Source of the DNA: Hydractinia symbiolongicarpus
Lineage: Eukaryota; Cnidaria; Hydrozoa; Anthoathecata; Hydractiniidae
DNA: 64,000 nucleotides
Reading direction: 5' to 3'
Assembly (NCBI RefSeq): GCF_029227915.1
Contig: NC_079884.1
Coordinates: 19,284,001 to 19,348,000 of the forward strand
Shown here: piece by piece, positions 40,466-52,212 of the stretch
Numbering within the stretch: the stretch's first letter is position 1
How the letters are laid out: each line of letters begins with the position of its first letter
Position numbers and translations under genes: made by a program
The notes under the pieces: generated by a model
Told to the model about the DNA's origin: nothing
The model's input: the letters and a program-made list of their open reading frames with translations, nothing else
Database searches by the model: none

Positions 40466-42578
40466 GAGATCATCTTTGGCTCGGTTTGCGAAAAATCTTT
40501 GTACAACTGCATTTGATCACACAGAAGGCAATTCACTGGAAGCATACATCGCTTGTAGGTTAATACCACTAGATAAGAAACCTGGTGTGCGGCCTATTGG
40601 TGTGGGGGAGGTTCTTCGAAGGGTGATTGGAAAGTCCATAATATCAGTAATCAAACCGGAAATACTTGAAAGCGCTGGTTCTCTCCAATTATGTGCTGGT
40701 CTACCTTCTGGATGTGAGGCAGCTGCTCATGCCATGACAACAATTTTTGAAGAAGAAGGAACAGACGCATTACTTTTAGTAGATGCTACTAATGCTTTTA
40801 ACTCACTTAATCGGAAAGTGCTACTTCATAATATCCGATACATATGTCCAGCTATGTCTACGTATATACAAAATTGTTATAGCTCACCATCGAGGCTGTT
40901 TGTTATGGGTGGGAAAGAAATATTATCGGCAGAAGGAACAACTCAAGGTGACCCGTTCGCTATGCCAGCTTATGCAGTTGGAATTGTTCCTCTTCTCCCG
41001 CTGTTGAAGAATGACGTGGAAGATAGAAAGTTGAACATAACTCACTGCGCTTATGCTGATGATCTGGGAGGTGCCGGAAAAATATTTGAATTAAGAAAAT
41101 GGTGGGATAAAGTTGAGCATTATGGTCCATTATTCGGCTATTATCCTAAAGCATCAAAATCATGGTTAATAGTAAAGGATGAACATAAATTAGTAGCTGA
41201 TGATGTCTTCAGTGACACAAAGATAAACATCACTACAGTTGGAAATAAATATCTTGGCAGCTTTATAGGTACACAAGATGAGAAAGAAAAGTACATCATT
41301 GGGTTGGTAAATGAATGGATTGTTCAGATAAAGAAGTTAGCTAAAATTGCACTTTTTCAGCCACACGCTGCCTATGCTGCTTACATAAGTGGATTTCAAC
41401 ACAAATTTAACTATTTTATCCGGACACTTGGGGATATGAGCAAGTATATCAAAGTACTGGACGATGTTATCGACAATACATTGATCCCAGCATTGACAGA
41501 GGGACATAAATGTACCGAAAACGAGAGAATATTACTGAGTTTACCAATTCGCTATGGTGGTATGGGAATTGTGATATTAGTCGAATCATCAAAGAGAGAA
41601 CATGAAAATTCTGTTGAAATGACAAAACAACTAGCAGAAAGAATTAAACTACAGCAAACGTCTTATAAATTTGACAAACAGTTACACAATAATATCAAAA
41701 GCAAAATCCTTAAACAGAAACAAATGTTGCATAACGAAAAGCTGAAAGAAATTCGCCAACGCATGACGAATGAGCAATTACGAGCAAATGATTTGGCGAC
41801 AATGAAAGGTGCTTCAAGTTGGTTGTCAGCACTCCCAATAAAATCTGAGGATTATGCACTCAACAAAAGAGAGTTTTATGATGCCATACGAATGAGATAT
41901 CGGTGGGATTTGAAGTTCCTACAAACAATTTGTGTCTGTGGAAAACGCTTCACGATTGACCATGCTATGTCATGTGTCAAGGGTGGCTATATTCATCAAC
42001 GTCACGACGAATTAAGAGATACTTTGGCAAAAATATCTGAAGAGATTTCCAATGATGTAGAAACAGAACCGCATTTACAACAGCTGACTGGAGAAAAATT
42101 AAGCAATTCTGCAAACTCCACAGATGAAGCTAGACTCGACATTAGCGTTAGAGGATTCTGGCAACGAGGTCAACGAGCATTTTTTGACGTAAGGGTATTT
42201 AACCCATTCGCTTTGACATACCTCAATCAGAAACTGCCTAATGCATTCAAATCGAATGAAAACATCAAGAAACGTGCATATGGACAAAGAGTGCTAGAAG
42301 TAGAACACGGATCATTTACACCGCTGATTTTCACACCATATGGGGGATCCAGTCGAGAGACAGAACATTTTATATCCACTCTGTCGCATAAAGTAGCGGA
42401 AAAAAGAAATCTAGAACAAAGTACCGTTACAAACTGGCTTCGGACGAAATTATCATTTTGTTTACTGCGTTCAGCAATACTCTGTATTCGAGGAACAAGA
42501 AATACAAAACGAAGGTTGATAAAAGTAGATGTTAATTGTCTCGAGATATCAAATGCAACGAGCCAACTTGTCAACTGA
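40466..42578 (+). CDS. Reverse transcriptase with C-terminal CCHC/RLE domain (5' truncated, open)
   Basis: About 703 codons open to TGA at 42576-42578. The RT core is present: PGVRPIGVGEVLRR, catalytic LLVDATNAFNSL, GTTQGDPFAM and the YADD block (HCAYADDLGGAG). The C-terminal part has a CCHC knuckle CVCGKRFTIDHAMSC followed by an R/E-rich stretch and LDISVRGFWQRG-AFFDVRVFNP, compatible with a restriction-like (PD-(D/E)XK) endonuclease as in R2/NeSL-type elements. I recall this protein as abundant in cnidarian genomes without a functional name. The start is inside the protein, so the upstream part is lost; no internal stop. Confidence 0.75.
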
Positions 42579-42766
42579 GAGATTTTATACTACGCACAAT
42601 CGCCTGTACTATATCAGTCTGAGAAACGGAGAACTTTGTTTTGCTGTTTAGCTAGCTATTTTCTTGTCACTTGTAAAGTTTATAATTATTTAATATAAGA
42701 TATAGAATAACCTCATTGCTCCGGCAAAAACCTGCAAAAAAAAAAAATAAAAAAAAAAAAAAAAAA
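40466..42766 (+). mobile_element. LINE-c: retroelement with restriction-like endonuclease, in R3
   Basis: Inserted into the R3 arm. The pre-insertion sequence is preserved in R2 (32190-32215), which shows an 8-bp target duplication ATAAACAC (40458-40465 and 42767-42774). The 3' end carries AATAAAA and a long A-rich tail; the 5' end is truncated inside the coding region. Younger than the R2/R3 duplication because only R3 carries it. Confidence 0.85.
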
Positions 42767-42974
42767 ATAAACACCTTGTCTCGCTTACTATAAACTGTAC
42801 TAAAGAATGACCACATTAAATTGCTGGATTACTGTGATTTTTGTTTGAATTTTTATAATTCGGATGTATAGGGACGAAATCGCATAGAAATGCTATATAC
42901 TCTCCATCGTACTTCTTTTCCCTTGTATTTGGCTTATATAATGAGGAAATAGGCTCCGCTACTCTCCGCAAAAA

Positions 42975-44764
42975 TCAGCGAATGTTGAATGCTTTAAGTC
43001 TCCATTTTTGTCTCTGCATGCGCTGCTTTATGGTCATGAAATTGTGTTGCGTAGTTATATTATCGTAAGTTAAGCCATTATACCCGTAAGTGAGAACCTA
43101 GGTTTTGTTTAAGAACCCGGGTTTTTAACGAGAATCGTGTATTGAAAACCAAGGTTTTTATTTGCTTCCCAGTTTTTCATGAATAAATGTGACAGATGGC
43201 TGCCATATATGTCAGAATAAAAATGTGAGTATGGAGAAAATATAGTTTGGCAGCCGAACTACGGGAAATCTAGCTTCAGCCCCGAAGATATTCTTTCATA
43301 TACTAAGCCGTTACCATGACAAATGCTCATTACGAGGCTAGGTTTAAAAACAGGGACGCACGAAACCATCTTCGTTTACAAGACCGTGGAAAGGTGACGG
43401 GTTAACCGCAGAAGAAGTAAAGCAGCACAGAGACAAAAATCTTTTATCGCAATGTCCAAGATTAGCTTCTCTAGCACTCGACAGAATGACCAAACAGAGG
43501 GGTCTGACAACAAAACAGTTGCATGCATTGCGAAATTTCTTTTATATGTTGATATTTAATTCACCACTCCGAAACATAATTCTACTTCGGAATGTGGAAC
43601 AATTAAAACTTGCTTTACAGAGAGTGAATAGCGATGCCATGATAATTTTAAATTTAAGGAATAAACCAATGCATTTTCAAAATCGCATTTCCGTTTTCAT
43701 TTACATGCTGTTTCTTTCAGTCTCTTTCAGTTCACATGAGGCCTCAATCTGGTAAAAGTGGTATTTATGATTCACAACCTGCCAAATCTTTACGGTAATC
43801 GCTGCCGTTTCGAAACTGTCTATTTATGAATTAAGATAAAATACTGTGCACTAAATTAACTATGTTAGCACACAACTTTTAGCCCATAAAATATGTCCTC
43901 CATAATTTTCGATAGGCTTTTCCAAATGGAATTAAACTTGACACGGTTATAGTTTGTCATAAAATGAACAGAATAGTAGCAATAATTTTTTCTCACGTCA
44001 GCACTTTTTCTGCAACGTCATAGCTTGAATTTGTCTAAAATATTATTATCTGCTTACCCTATTCGTGCTTTGGGAGGGGGGGGGGGGGGGGGGTGGGTGT
44101 TGCTGATTTAGCTCCTCTCCCCTTGTTCAACTTTTTTCCATAACTTTTATGTGCTTATAGTTACATCTTGAAATTTTGTTACTTTTCCTAACTATTATTT
44201 AGTTTTATTTGCCAAAAAAAATTTCTTGGGAAATATGCCGAAGTGTTGTAATGCTTTTTTTCGGAAAAATATTTTTAAAATGTTTTTTGTAGCATTAGGG
44301 GACTTGCTAGTACACATTGTCACATTATTTCACATTTCACACAATACATATTGCTCCAACTGTATTACAAGGGGATTTTACATTTGTAATGATTCAGATT
44401 TGAGGCAATTTTTTACCATTTCCGCGGATTTGCTGACGTCATTCTCAAAGATGCTGATAAGAGCATTTTTGACCGGGCCGGGCAACAATTGCGGTAAGTT
44501 TTATGTTCAACGAATAATTTGCATTCTGCTAAAAAGGAATAACCGTACAACAGGCAAACACAAATGTTTTTATAAAGATAGTGGGGTTAGCAGGATACAT
44601 GAAATACACGTGTTTTGTTAGAAATACTCTATTACAAAGTACGTCGTTTTAATAAGGAACAAGGAAGATAAAGCAATTTTTATTTTAAAACTTAAAACAA
44701 AAAAAAAATATTCTCATCATAAAACATGTACGTTTGATAAGAATATGCTGCAATAGGCTGTAAT
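42975..44764. other. Spacer before the recombinase gene
   Basis: No supportable gene. An 18-G tract lies at 44076-44093. The segment 44562-44653 is repeated at 51005-51094 (ATGTTTTTATAAAGATAG... to ...ACTCTATTACAAAGTAC), bracketing the recombinase locus. Confidence 0.5.
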
Positions 44765-45765
44765 CTACTTATTTTTTCTTCTTTCTGTGCGCACTTTTAT
44801 GAGGACAGAATTCTTGCTAACACGGTCTGCAATTCTTTTAACTTTTTCATTGGACGCGATAACTGTTTCCACTTCTTCCATAGCGATGTTTCGGGTTGAC
44901 TTAATAAGCACATTAAACATTCTACGAATGGTTTCGTTTTCTTCTTCCGAGAACTTTTGTCTCGCCTTAGGTATAAATTTAACAGGACTTGGGCTCTGGT
45001 CCACTTGTTCTTCTTCTTCTGGCGCAAGAAAAGATTCCTTTTCATCTTGGGATTTCCCTTCAAAATTGGTCCTTGTGGCCCCTCTAATAATTCTGCTTGT
45101 TTCAGCGGCTTTCTTGGTTTTATCGATGAGGTTGTAATGCCTCTCTGCTGTTTTTTCACTGTGGCAAAGAAGGTCAGCGGTTTGCTTTTTGTATTGTGGT
45201 ATACTTCCCCGTACAGCTGTCGTTGCACATTTTCGCACTAACGTAGTCGTATGCGATTAAATTCATTTGGCACTGCCTGTTTCCAGTAGCTGATAAATTG
45301 GCTTAGAATCATGCCGGATGCCATCCTCTTTCCCGCCCAGCTAACAAATACAGCGTCATTAGGACCACTTTTTACACCTGGCAATTCATTTCGCAAGTGT
45401 AGAACATATTTTTCCATCTGCTCCGCAACAGCATCGCGAACAGACAAAAATGCCGGGCCGTTGTACGATGTTTTGTGACGCTTAACGGCAATCAAGTGTC
45501 CATTATCCGATTTGGTTCTTGAATCCCATTCACCAAGGGTCATATTTGCGACTGCTCCACACCGACTTGCATTGTCTAATACAATCGTTGATACTAGGTA
45601 ATCCCGCATGGCACAGAAATCTTTTCGTTGTAGTTCCTCGCCAACTTTTGTGTGGATTTTCCAGAAAAGAGCTTTCGCATGATCAACTATTGCCGATGTA
45701 TCAAAATGACGAATAGCCTCAGGTGAAGGTAAGTCACTGATATCTTTCAACGCTTTGTCAAATCT
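44765..45765 (-). pseudogene. Tyrosine recombinase catalytic region (Crypton/DIRS-like)
   Basis: Two frames, 45750-45238 and 45238-44765, join across a one-base shift near 45240. Catalytic pattern of tyrosine recombinases: first Arg in NASRCGAVANM, Lys in VKRHKTSYNG, second Arg in RKCATTAV, His in LLCHSEKTA and Tyr in RHYNL. A further shift near 45765 separates it from an upstream helical part (45900-45770). The tail is acidic then basic. The gene seems derived from a Crypton-like element. Whether the shifts are mutations or unrecognised introns cannot be settled here. Confidence 0.7.
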
Positions 45766-45907
45766 TCTTCAATTGATTTTTTGAGATTTTTATTCAATTT
45801 CCTGATAACGACTCTCATTCTTTGCATGTCGGCTGTCTTTAAAATTTCGTTTTTCATTTCACAAAACTCATAAAAAGCCAAGATAGAATAGGTGGTCATG
45901 GAAAAAA

Positions 45908-48300
45908 TCAATCTTCTAAATCTTCATAATCAACGTCCTCATCTGACATATCTGACATATCACTGTTGTTTATAGATTCCTTTTCATTTCCATCACCTGG
46001 AGAAGGATCTAAAATTGTATTGTTTTCCAATTGCACCTTTTGATGTCTTTTCCCCTTGCTATCCATGACTACTGCTACTAACCATTCATCATCACTGCTG
46101 CCTTCATAATCGTCAATTTCTTGAAAAAGATGCCGTGTCAAGGTAATTTTCGGATACAAATTTTCTAACTCCGTTTGCTCATATTCTTCTGAAGAACAAT
46201 CAGAAGAATCAGTGGCTTTACTTTCTTCTGAGTCGCTATGTAGAGGAATGATTGCTTTTTTCATGTATTGCTGAACTTTTCGAGGCTTTAGTTTATAATA
46301 CTGCCGCAAGTGATTGCCCAATCTTTTAGGCTGCAAAGAGCAGTGTACTACAGGACAAATCATTCGGTGGTATTTTCGCAGTTTGTTCTTTCTCTGGTCT
46401 TCAGGTAAACATTGTCTTTTTAAATTCAAATTGTAATTTGCCCGGGCAGCGATTGCGTATTCTTTCAACCAACCGTGCTTTTTTGACATCAGGTGTACTT
46501 TTAGGTTTACCACTACCCTACAACATAAAATATAGCCGAGTATAATGTTTTAAAATCTTGCTGGAAAAATTGTAAAAAATTGTTAGAAGGCAGCACTTTG
46601 AGACTAGAAAGTATACAAACAGGACATTGAACTTTGCTTTGTTGTTTCTTTGAAGCTAATGAGCTTAAAATTTTCTTTTTCGACTCTAAGGTTTCCAAAG
46701 CTTTCAATGTCTAAATATAGATCATTTGAATTGTTTGTTGCAAACGTTTCTATGTTTATTATTAAGTGAGATATAATTAATACATGTAATAAAATATCTT
46801 TTTGGCTTCTGAAAGATTTTCAGCTTGAATTGCATCAATTAATTGGGCTTTCAACCTGATAATATAAAAATAAAAATTTTTACTACACCACAAACACATA
46901 CCTCTCATTGTCAGTGGACAATGAGAGGTATGCCCGTAGAACTTTCTGCGACATCAACAAGGGATCTGGAAACAGACAAAAAGGTGCCGATAATAAGTGT
47001 TGTTATGGGTTAAAAAAATAAAACTTTTAGTTAATAATAAAAATCATAGATACAAACCTCTCACTTTGGGAAGTGATTGTTGGCAGATCAGTTACAGATC
47101 TATAAAAATAAAAAAAAGAATCATAGAGAGAATTTTTTTTGCTAACGATCACCTTAACACGCACTTAAAAAAACATACGTCTCATTGCAAATCTGCTTAA
47201 TGACTGCTGTAGCGCTTTCTGGAACATCAAGTAAGGATCTGCAAAAAAGTATCAAAATTAATCAAGGAGTATTAATTACTGCAAAAGCCTAAATAAATAA
47301 TAACGAAATTTTAACTAAAGCGCATTAATTTAAAAGGCCAGAGTTACAGATATTTCTACTCCATGGTAACAAAAAACAAAGTTTAAGATTTTATTATACT
47401 TAAACTACAATTACATTAGAAACATTTTCACGCAATCAATTTCTGTTTATTAATAATAAATAAAAAGACGCGTTGTATTTAAACGCAAGTTCTAATCATA
47501 CATGTTATCATCACTCTGTGTATTGTGATTAGGTGAGTATCGCATTACATCTAAGAAAGATTAAGGCATCCATCTAAATCACACAAAAATGCGTAGGTTA
47601 AAGAAGGACCATTTATTAAATATGTACCGTATAAAAAAATTTGCTAAAGCAATTAGATAATAAAAAATCTACAATAGGTGCCATAAATTAATCACATACC
47701 CATCACTTTCTACTACAATTGGAAACGCCACATCGAAATCTAAACTGTAAACAAAGTAAAATTAGCATCTTGTAGGAAAAATAAAAAATATATATTTAAA
47801 TAACGTTATACCACCTCTAAGAAGTTACTAAATCAGCTTTACACAACAAACCACAAATAAATTATATTTGTGAGGAACAGTTTTTAGATTCGATGTGGCG
47901 TAACATATAAGCAGTAGTACAAGTATTATAGAAAAGCTTACCATGTTTTTTCTTTATTTACTACTTCAAACTCAATCGCTGATTCCTTTAGACATTGCAC
48001 CCGCCACAAAAAGAGCTTAGTATAGTGATAAAGAAGACAGGAATTTTTTTTAACATCGAACAACAAACAATAAAGTCAATTATGCATTTTCGAAACCTAA
48101 TTAAACCTTTCCTACCAAAAAAAGTGGTTCCTCATCTTCGCTGTCCTCACCGCAAATTAACAAATGCTCCAACTAAAAAACTGTTTCAAGTTTACTTTAT
48201 TTTGAGGACTGCCCAAGATATTCACTGCAGCACAAAATATAACTGGAAATTTATAATACATACATCATCATCCTCTGTTGTCCCATAAATTTTTGCTAAA
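45908..48300 (-). other. Upstream exons of the recombinase gene, including tandem mini-exons
   Basis: A large exon 46513-45908 encodes a basic region with a finger-like C-x4-C-x5-H (CPVVHCSLQPKRLGNH) and an acidic Ser-rich tail. Upstream come an exon at about 46704-46600 (KVQCPVC), one beginning at 46855, and three short similar exons: 47238-47179, 47099-47058 and 46965-46902. Each starts AG|ATC and ends GAG-A(C/G)|GT; the first two are 60 and 42 nt and read SLLDVPES and SVTDLPTI. A further exon ends ATG|GTAAGC near 47943. The splice pattern shows a eukaryotic spliced gene. Exact structure needs transcripts. Confidence 0.5.
46897..46932. repeat. Perfect 16-bp stem palindrome over a splice donor
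   Basis: CATACCTCTCATTGTC-AGTG-GACAATGAGAGGTATG. On the minus strand the stem covers GAGAG|GTATG, the donor of the third mini-exon. Confidence 0.8.
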
Positions 48301-48362
48301 AGCAGCTTTACACATTCAGGTAAGACCACACGTCAGTTGTAATCAGCATACTAAAATACAGT

Positions 48363-48419
48363 AACTTAGAAGTATTTTAAGGGGGAAGAGCCTCTTCCCC
48401 CTTAAAATACTTCTAAGTT
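48363..48419. repeat. 57-bp perfect palindrome
   Basis: 28-nt arms (AACTTAGAAGTATTTTAAGG... and complement) around a single C at 48391, with no mismatch. Purine/pyrimidine-rich centre GGGGGAAGAG. Not part of any repeat recognised here. Confidence 0.9.
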
Positions 48420-48787
48420 GAGCAACTATTTTAATGATGTGAGCTCAGTATATTTAATCATTCGAATAATATCAGTAAAAAATAAGATTTAATAAATGAG
48501 AAAAATACCCTATATCATGATCATATCTATTTTATATGAATCCAATTATAGCATCAATGTTTTCATCTAAAAAATTAGCGAAGCCAGCCTATAAACAGAT
48601 GAGAGACTATATGAAAAAAAGCTAACCAAATGTACTAATTGATTCCGCTCCCTTTATATCAACGACTACACATTTTTTTATAAGAACCAGTCTATAAGTA
48701 GCCTTAGGTTCAGAGAGGTCAAATTTTAAGAAACTTTTAAGAAACTTTAGCAGGCTGAGAAAGATCTCCAGCATTAAGAAACTTGTA

Positions 48788-50617
48788 CCCAGTAAACACA
48801 AAAACGTCTTTTCTCGTCTCTAGCTCGTTCGGACGTCTCACGACCAGAAAAAGACGTCTTAAAGACGTCTTTATAAGACGAGTCAAATCTCGTTCAAAAG
48901 AAACGTCTTAAAGACGTTTTTATTTGGTCTCCGTTAGACCAGTTATATCTCGTTCTAAAGAAACGTCTTAAAAACGTCTTTATTTGGTCTCCGTTAGACC
49001 AGTTATATCTCGTTCTAAAGAAACGTCTTAAAAACGTCTTTATCTGGTATCCGTTAGACCAGTTATATCTCGTTCTAAAGAAACACGTCTTTATTTGGTC
49101 TCTGTAAGACCAGTAAAATCTCGTTGGAAATAAACGTCTCAAAGACGTCTTTATTTGGTCTCTGTAAGACAAGTATAATCTCGTTCGAAATGAATGTCAT
49201 CATTTCTTTTCGTTTTAAAGATAATTTCACAAGAAACAAATAACTACGTTATTTCTTTGCCCATTCGCAATAATTGGCGTAGAAATAAACGTTTTTGATA
49301 TTTCAGAATATTTCTTATACAGAGGTAGCCAAAAATTCGAATTAAATATGTCTAAAAAAGGATACATTTTACAATGAAAACAGCGTTCGAAAGACCGCAT
49401 AGAATAAACTTGTAAAGAACATCGTTCTATTTCAACAAATGTTGCATTTGACGTTTACTTTTGAACAGAGAGAAATAATGTGCTCCATAACACAACAAGT
49501 AAATACTAAAGCAAAAAAGGCTGTATTTACCCGAGATATGAATGGACAATGAAGAAAATATTTTGCTGATTAAAAGTAAGAATCTTTTTTTGTACTTTTT
49601 CGGCCAGGAACATTTGTGATTTTGGTCTTTCAAGGGGAGCTTTCATTAATACTTGGGAAAATAATACTTAAAATGCTTAGTTTTAGCTATCCATTCCGCT
49701 TCAAGTTCACGTCACACATGTTCTAAAGCTTTAGACCTATAAAGTTTGTTCTTGAAAAAAAAAGCAGTAGCTACTTTATATATTGGTGTAATGACTGAAA
49801 TGCATTTTATTAAAGGGTTGTTTGGATATAACTTCAAAGAATAAACACATCATCCAACGTGCACAATATGACAGACATATTTTACAAGCAGGGCTCAGAC
49901 CAAAGTGTTACTGATTGGCGAAATAAAATGACGCTGTTGTTCAAGACAACCTTCAAAGATACTAACTGTTATTGTTTATGGTCAACAATTTTAATTTTGT
50001 AGTATTACCTACGCTGTATATTTTTTTGAATGCACGCTTTTTTATAAGCAAAACAGCAGTTTAGCTTAATGCAGCTTAGGTTTTTCTGTTTTAAATGCTT
50101 GATTGTTGCTTATCTGTTGCTCATTGAGCATTCATCTTCTAGAACAAGAAAAGTTTCCGAAAGCAATGATTTTGTTTTCGTTGTTGTTGCTTATAAAAAA
50201 GCTTGTATGTGATATTATTTTATTCTTATTAAACTATTTATTTATATAAATGCTAGAAATATAAATTTTCTATTAAATACTTCATCATCGTTTTCTTAAC
50301 CCTTTTTTGTTTTGGTTTGTCACACCTCCATTACTAAAATCCTAATACGCATAGGCGAAAATTATTTGAAGCAGGCCTGCCTTGGCAGTATAACGTTTGA
50401 AAGAGACTAAACAAGGACGTCTTTAAGACGTTTTGGTACCTACGAGAACGTCTCTTAAACGTCTTTAACACGTCGCAAAAAGACGTCTTTTTTACGTTTC
50501 TTAAAGACGTCTTCAGGCGTTACGCTTTTAGACGGGTCAGAGACGTCTTAGAGACGTCTCATCTGGTCTTTAAAAGACGTTTTAAAGACGTGTTTAAGAC
50601 GTCTCGTGTTTACTGGG
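48788..50617. mobile_element. 1.83-kb non-autonomous TIR element with AGACGTCT subterminal repeats
   Basis: Ends CCCAGTAAACAC...GTGTTTACTGGG, each next to TA, compatible with a TA target duplication (mariner-like or other TA-inserting family). The left side has about five 60-bp units (AAACGTCTTAAAGACGTCTTTATTTGG..., 48895-49170); the right side (50400-50610) has inverted AAAGACGTCTT motifs. No transposase. The interior is AT-rich and non-coding. Confidence 0.7.
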
Positions 50618-51753
50618 TACATATAACAGAAAAGGTAGGTAAAAACATAGCAAATCTCGTTCATATATATCAAAACCATCGTCTAAACCTGAAAAAAACC
50701 TTGTAAATCAAAGATTTTTTAGGGTCAAATAAGGAAAATTCAAGAAACATTTGAGAATCAAATTATCAAAATTTTAAGAAACTCCAGGCTCAATCAAATG
50801 CTTAGGTTCCATATAAAAAAACGTGTATTGCACATTTGAACTTGCTTAACGCACAAATAGCGTGAATTTTTTCTTTTGTATTAGAAAATGAAGATACAAT
50901 CTTATTCTTTTCAAAGGAATACCCTAGCTACCGCTTCTTTGATGTAATAATTAATTTTAGAATATCTAAAACTTCTAAAAACGTTAAATTTAGACAACCA
51001 CTAAAATGTTTTTATAAAGATAGTTGGGATGACAGGAAGCATGAAATACACTTGTTTTGTTAGAAATACTCTGTTACAACGTACTTCGTTTTCTTTGACT
51101 TTCCCTGTACTGTTGATTTCTGAAAATGATTTTCTAAAAAATGTAAAAAGTAAATAACTGTAAACTAAAACTGTAATTATAATAAATCAAGATAAAATAT
51201 AATAAAACACAATGCTATGAGCTGCTAGTGTGCTATGAAAATGGAGGAGAAGACAATATCTGCACGTTTTTTTATAAGAACCACGTACATAAGAACATAC
51301 GGTTTCAGAGGCAAAAACTTTAGAACATGTTGAGAACATTTAAGACTTTGGCAATACTAAGAAGTACTAAAATGCTCAAACTTCGAAAATAAGAGAAAAA
51401 TTAAGAACAACATTTTAATGCCTAAAATTTGAAAAAGTTAAGAACATTTAGTTGAGTGTGTTCTTAATAAAGAGATTCCTTGTATAAAGTTGTATAAACT
51501 TTACAAGCTCTTTCATATGAAATCAACTTGTGGAAGGTAAGCTTTAACAAGCGAATTACTTTATGTGGCATATTAAGTAAGCTTTGATATTTGCAAACTG
51601 ATGAATGTCGGATTAGAAAAATTCAGGGACATATAAACATGTACATTTTTATTAAAATACTTACTTTTGCAGTGTAAATCATGTCAAGATCTTCTTGCAC
51701 TGTAAGTAAAAGTTCTGTTAATAATTCTGTGTTCACGTGTCTAGAGCAAGTAC
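50618..51753. other. Spacer with a repeat shared with 44562-44653
   Basis: No gene seen. 51005-51094 is the second copy of the 90-bp sequence found left of the recombinase locus. Confidence 0.5.
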
Positions 51754-52187
51754 AATCAAGGCAGTTCTATCGATGCCCAACGGCTTTACTTGACGACCTT
51801 TGAACAGCTGGTGATTAGACCTACAAATACAGGTAGAGAAATTAGTGAATTCGAGAACGTACTCAGATATGCACGAAGCAAGGTCGATTATAGTGTTGCC
51901 CATGGCGTCTACATGATCCCAAGCGATATGTCACTGAGGATCGGAAGTGTGGCTGGATTTAACAACAAGATCCTGATCAGTCAGGACCATTTCAAGATTG
52001 GTATAAATCCCAATATTAACGCTCCGCATGCTGTTGTCAATCCCATAGCAAGGAAGCAGGTACATGATATACCCCTCCCTCCACCATCCTCCGAGGAAGC
52101 TGCTGTTCACGAGGATACCAAAGCCCGCTGGTTACGGTAGGAGTAGGACTTATCCTCGCTTTTATCTGGATGAAGAAAAAGGTCTAA
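51754..52187 (+). pseudogene. Tail-anchored conserved protein, block 3 copy, 5' truncated
   Basis: Matches start at NQGSSIDAQ (51754; the first about 40 residues are absent). A frame change near 51785, then ENVLRYARSKVDYSVAHGVY and FNNKILISQDHFKIGINP are intact. A small deletion near 52125 closes the frame early; the other frame encodes the C-terminal hydrophobic anchor VGLILAFIWMKKKV to TAA 52185-52187, which lies inside the hairpin. Confidence 0.65.
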
Positions 52188-52208
52188 TGTGTTGAACAAC
52201 ATACTAGA
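52183..52208. terminator. Candidate 3'-end hairpin, convergent junction in block 3
   Basis: Same sequence as 7191-7216. The TAA of the plus gene is within the left arm; the minus gene stops 5 nt beyond the right arm (52213-52215). Confidence 0.5.
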
Positions 52209-52212
52209 CTCT

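Larger units (their letters stand above)
37782..42974 (-). mobile_element. R3: TIR element in inverse orientation, interrupted by LINE-c
   Basis: Near-identical inverse copy of R2: its right end TTTTGCGGAGAG lies at 37782 and its left end CTCTCCGCAAAAA at 42962-42974. Removing the insertion 40466-42766 leaves about 2.9 kb. With R2 it makes a long inverted repeat around a 2.9-kb spacer. Confidence 0.6.

Noticed and set aside
43486-43755. 89-codon plus-strand frame as a host exon
   Set aside because: No splice sites, start context or motif that would distinguish it from chance.
46897-46932. microRNA precursor
   Set aside because: The stem is only 16 bp with a 4-nt loop, too short for a typical precursor.
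48895-49170. 60-bp repeats resembling a CRISPR array
   Set aside because: Units are contiguous without unique spacers, lie inside a TIR element and the DNA is eukaryotic.
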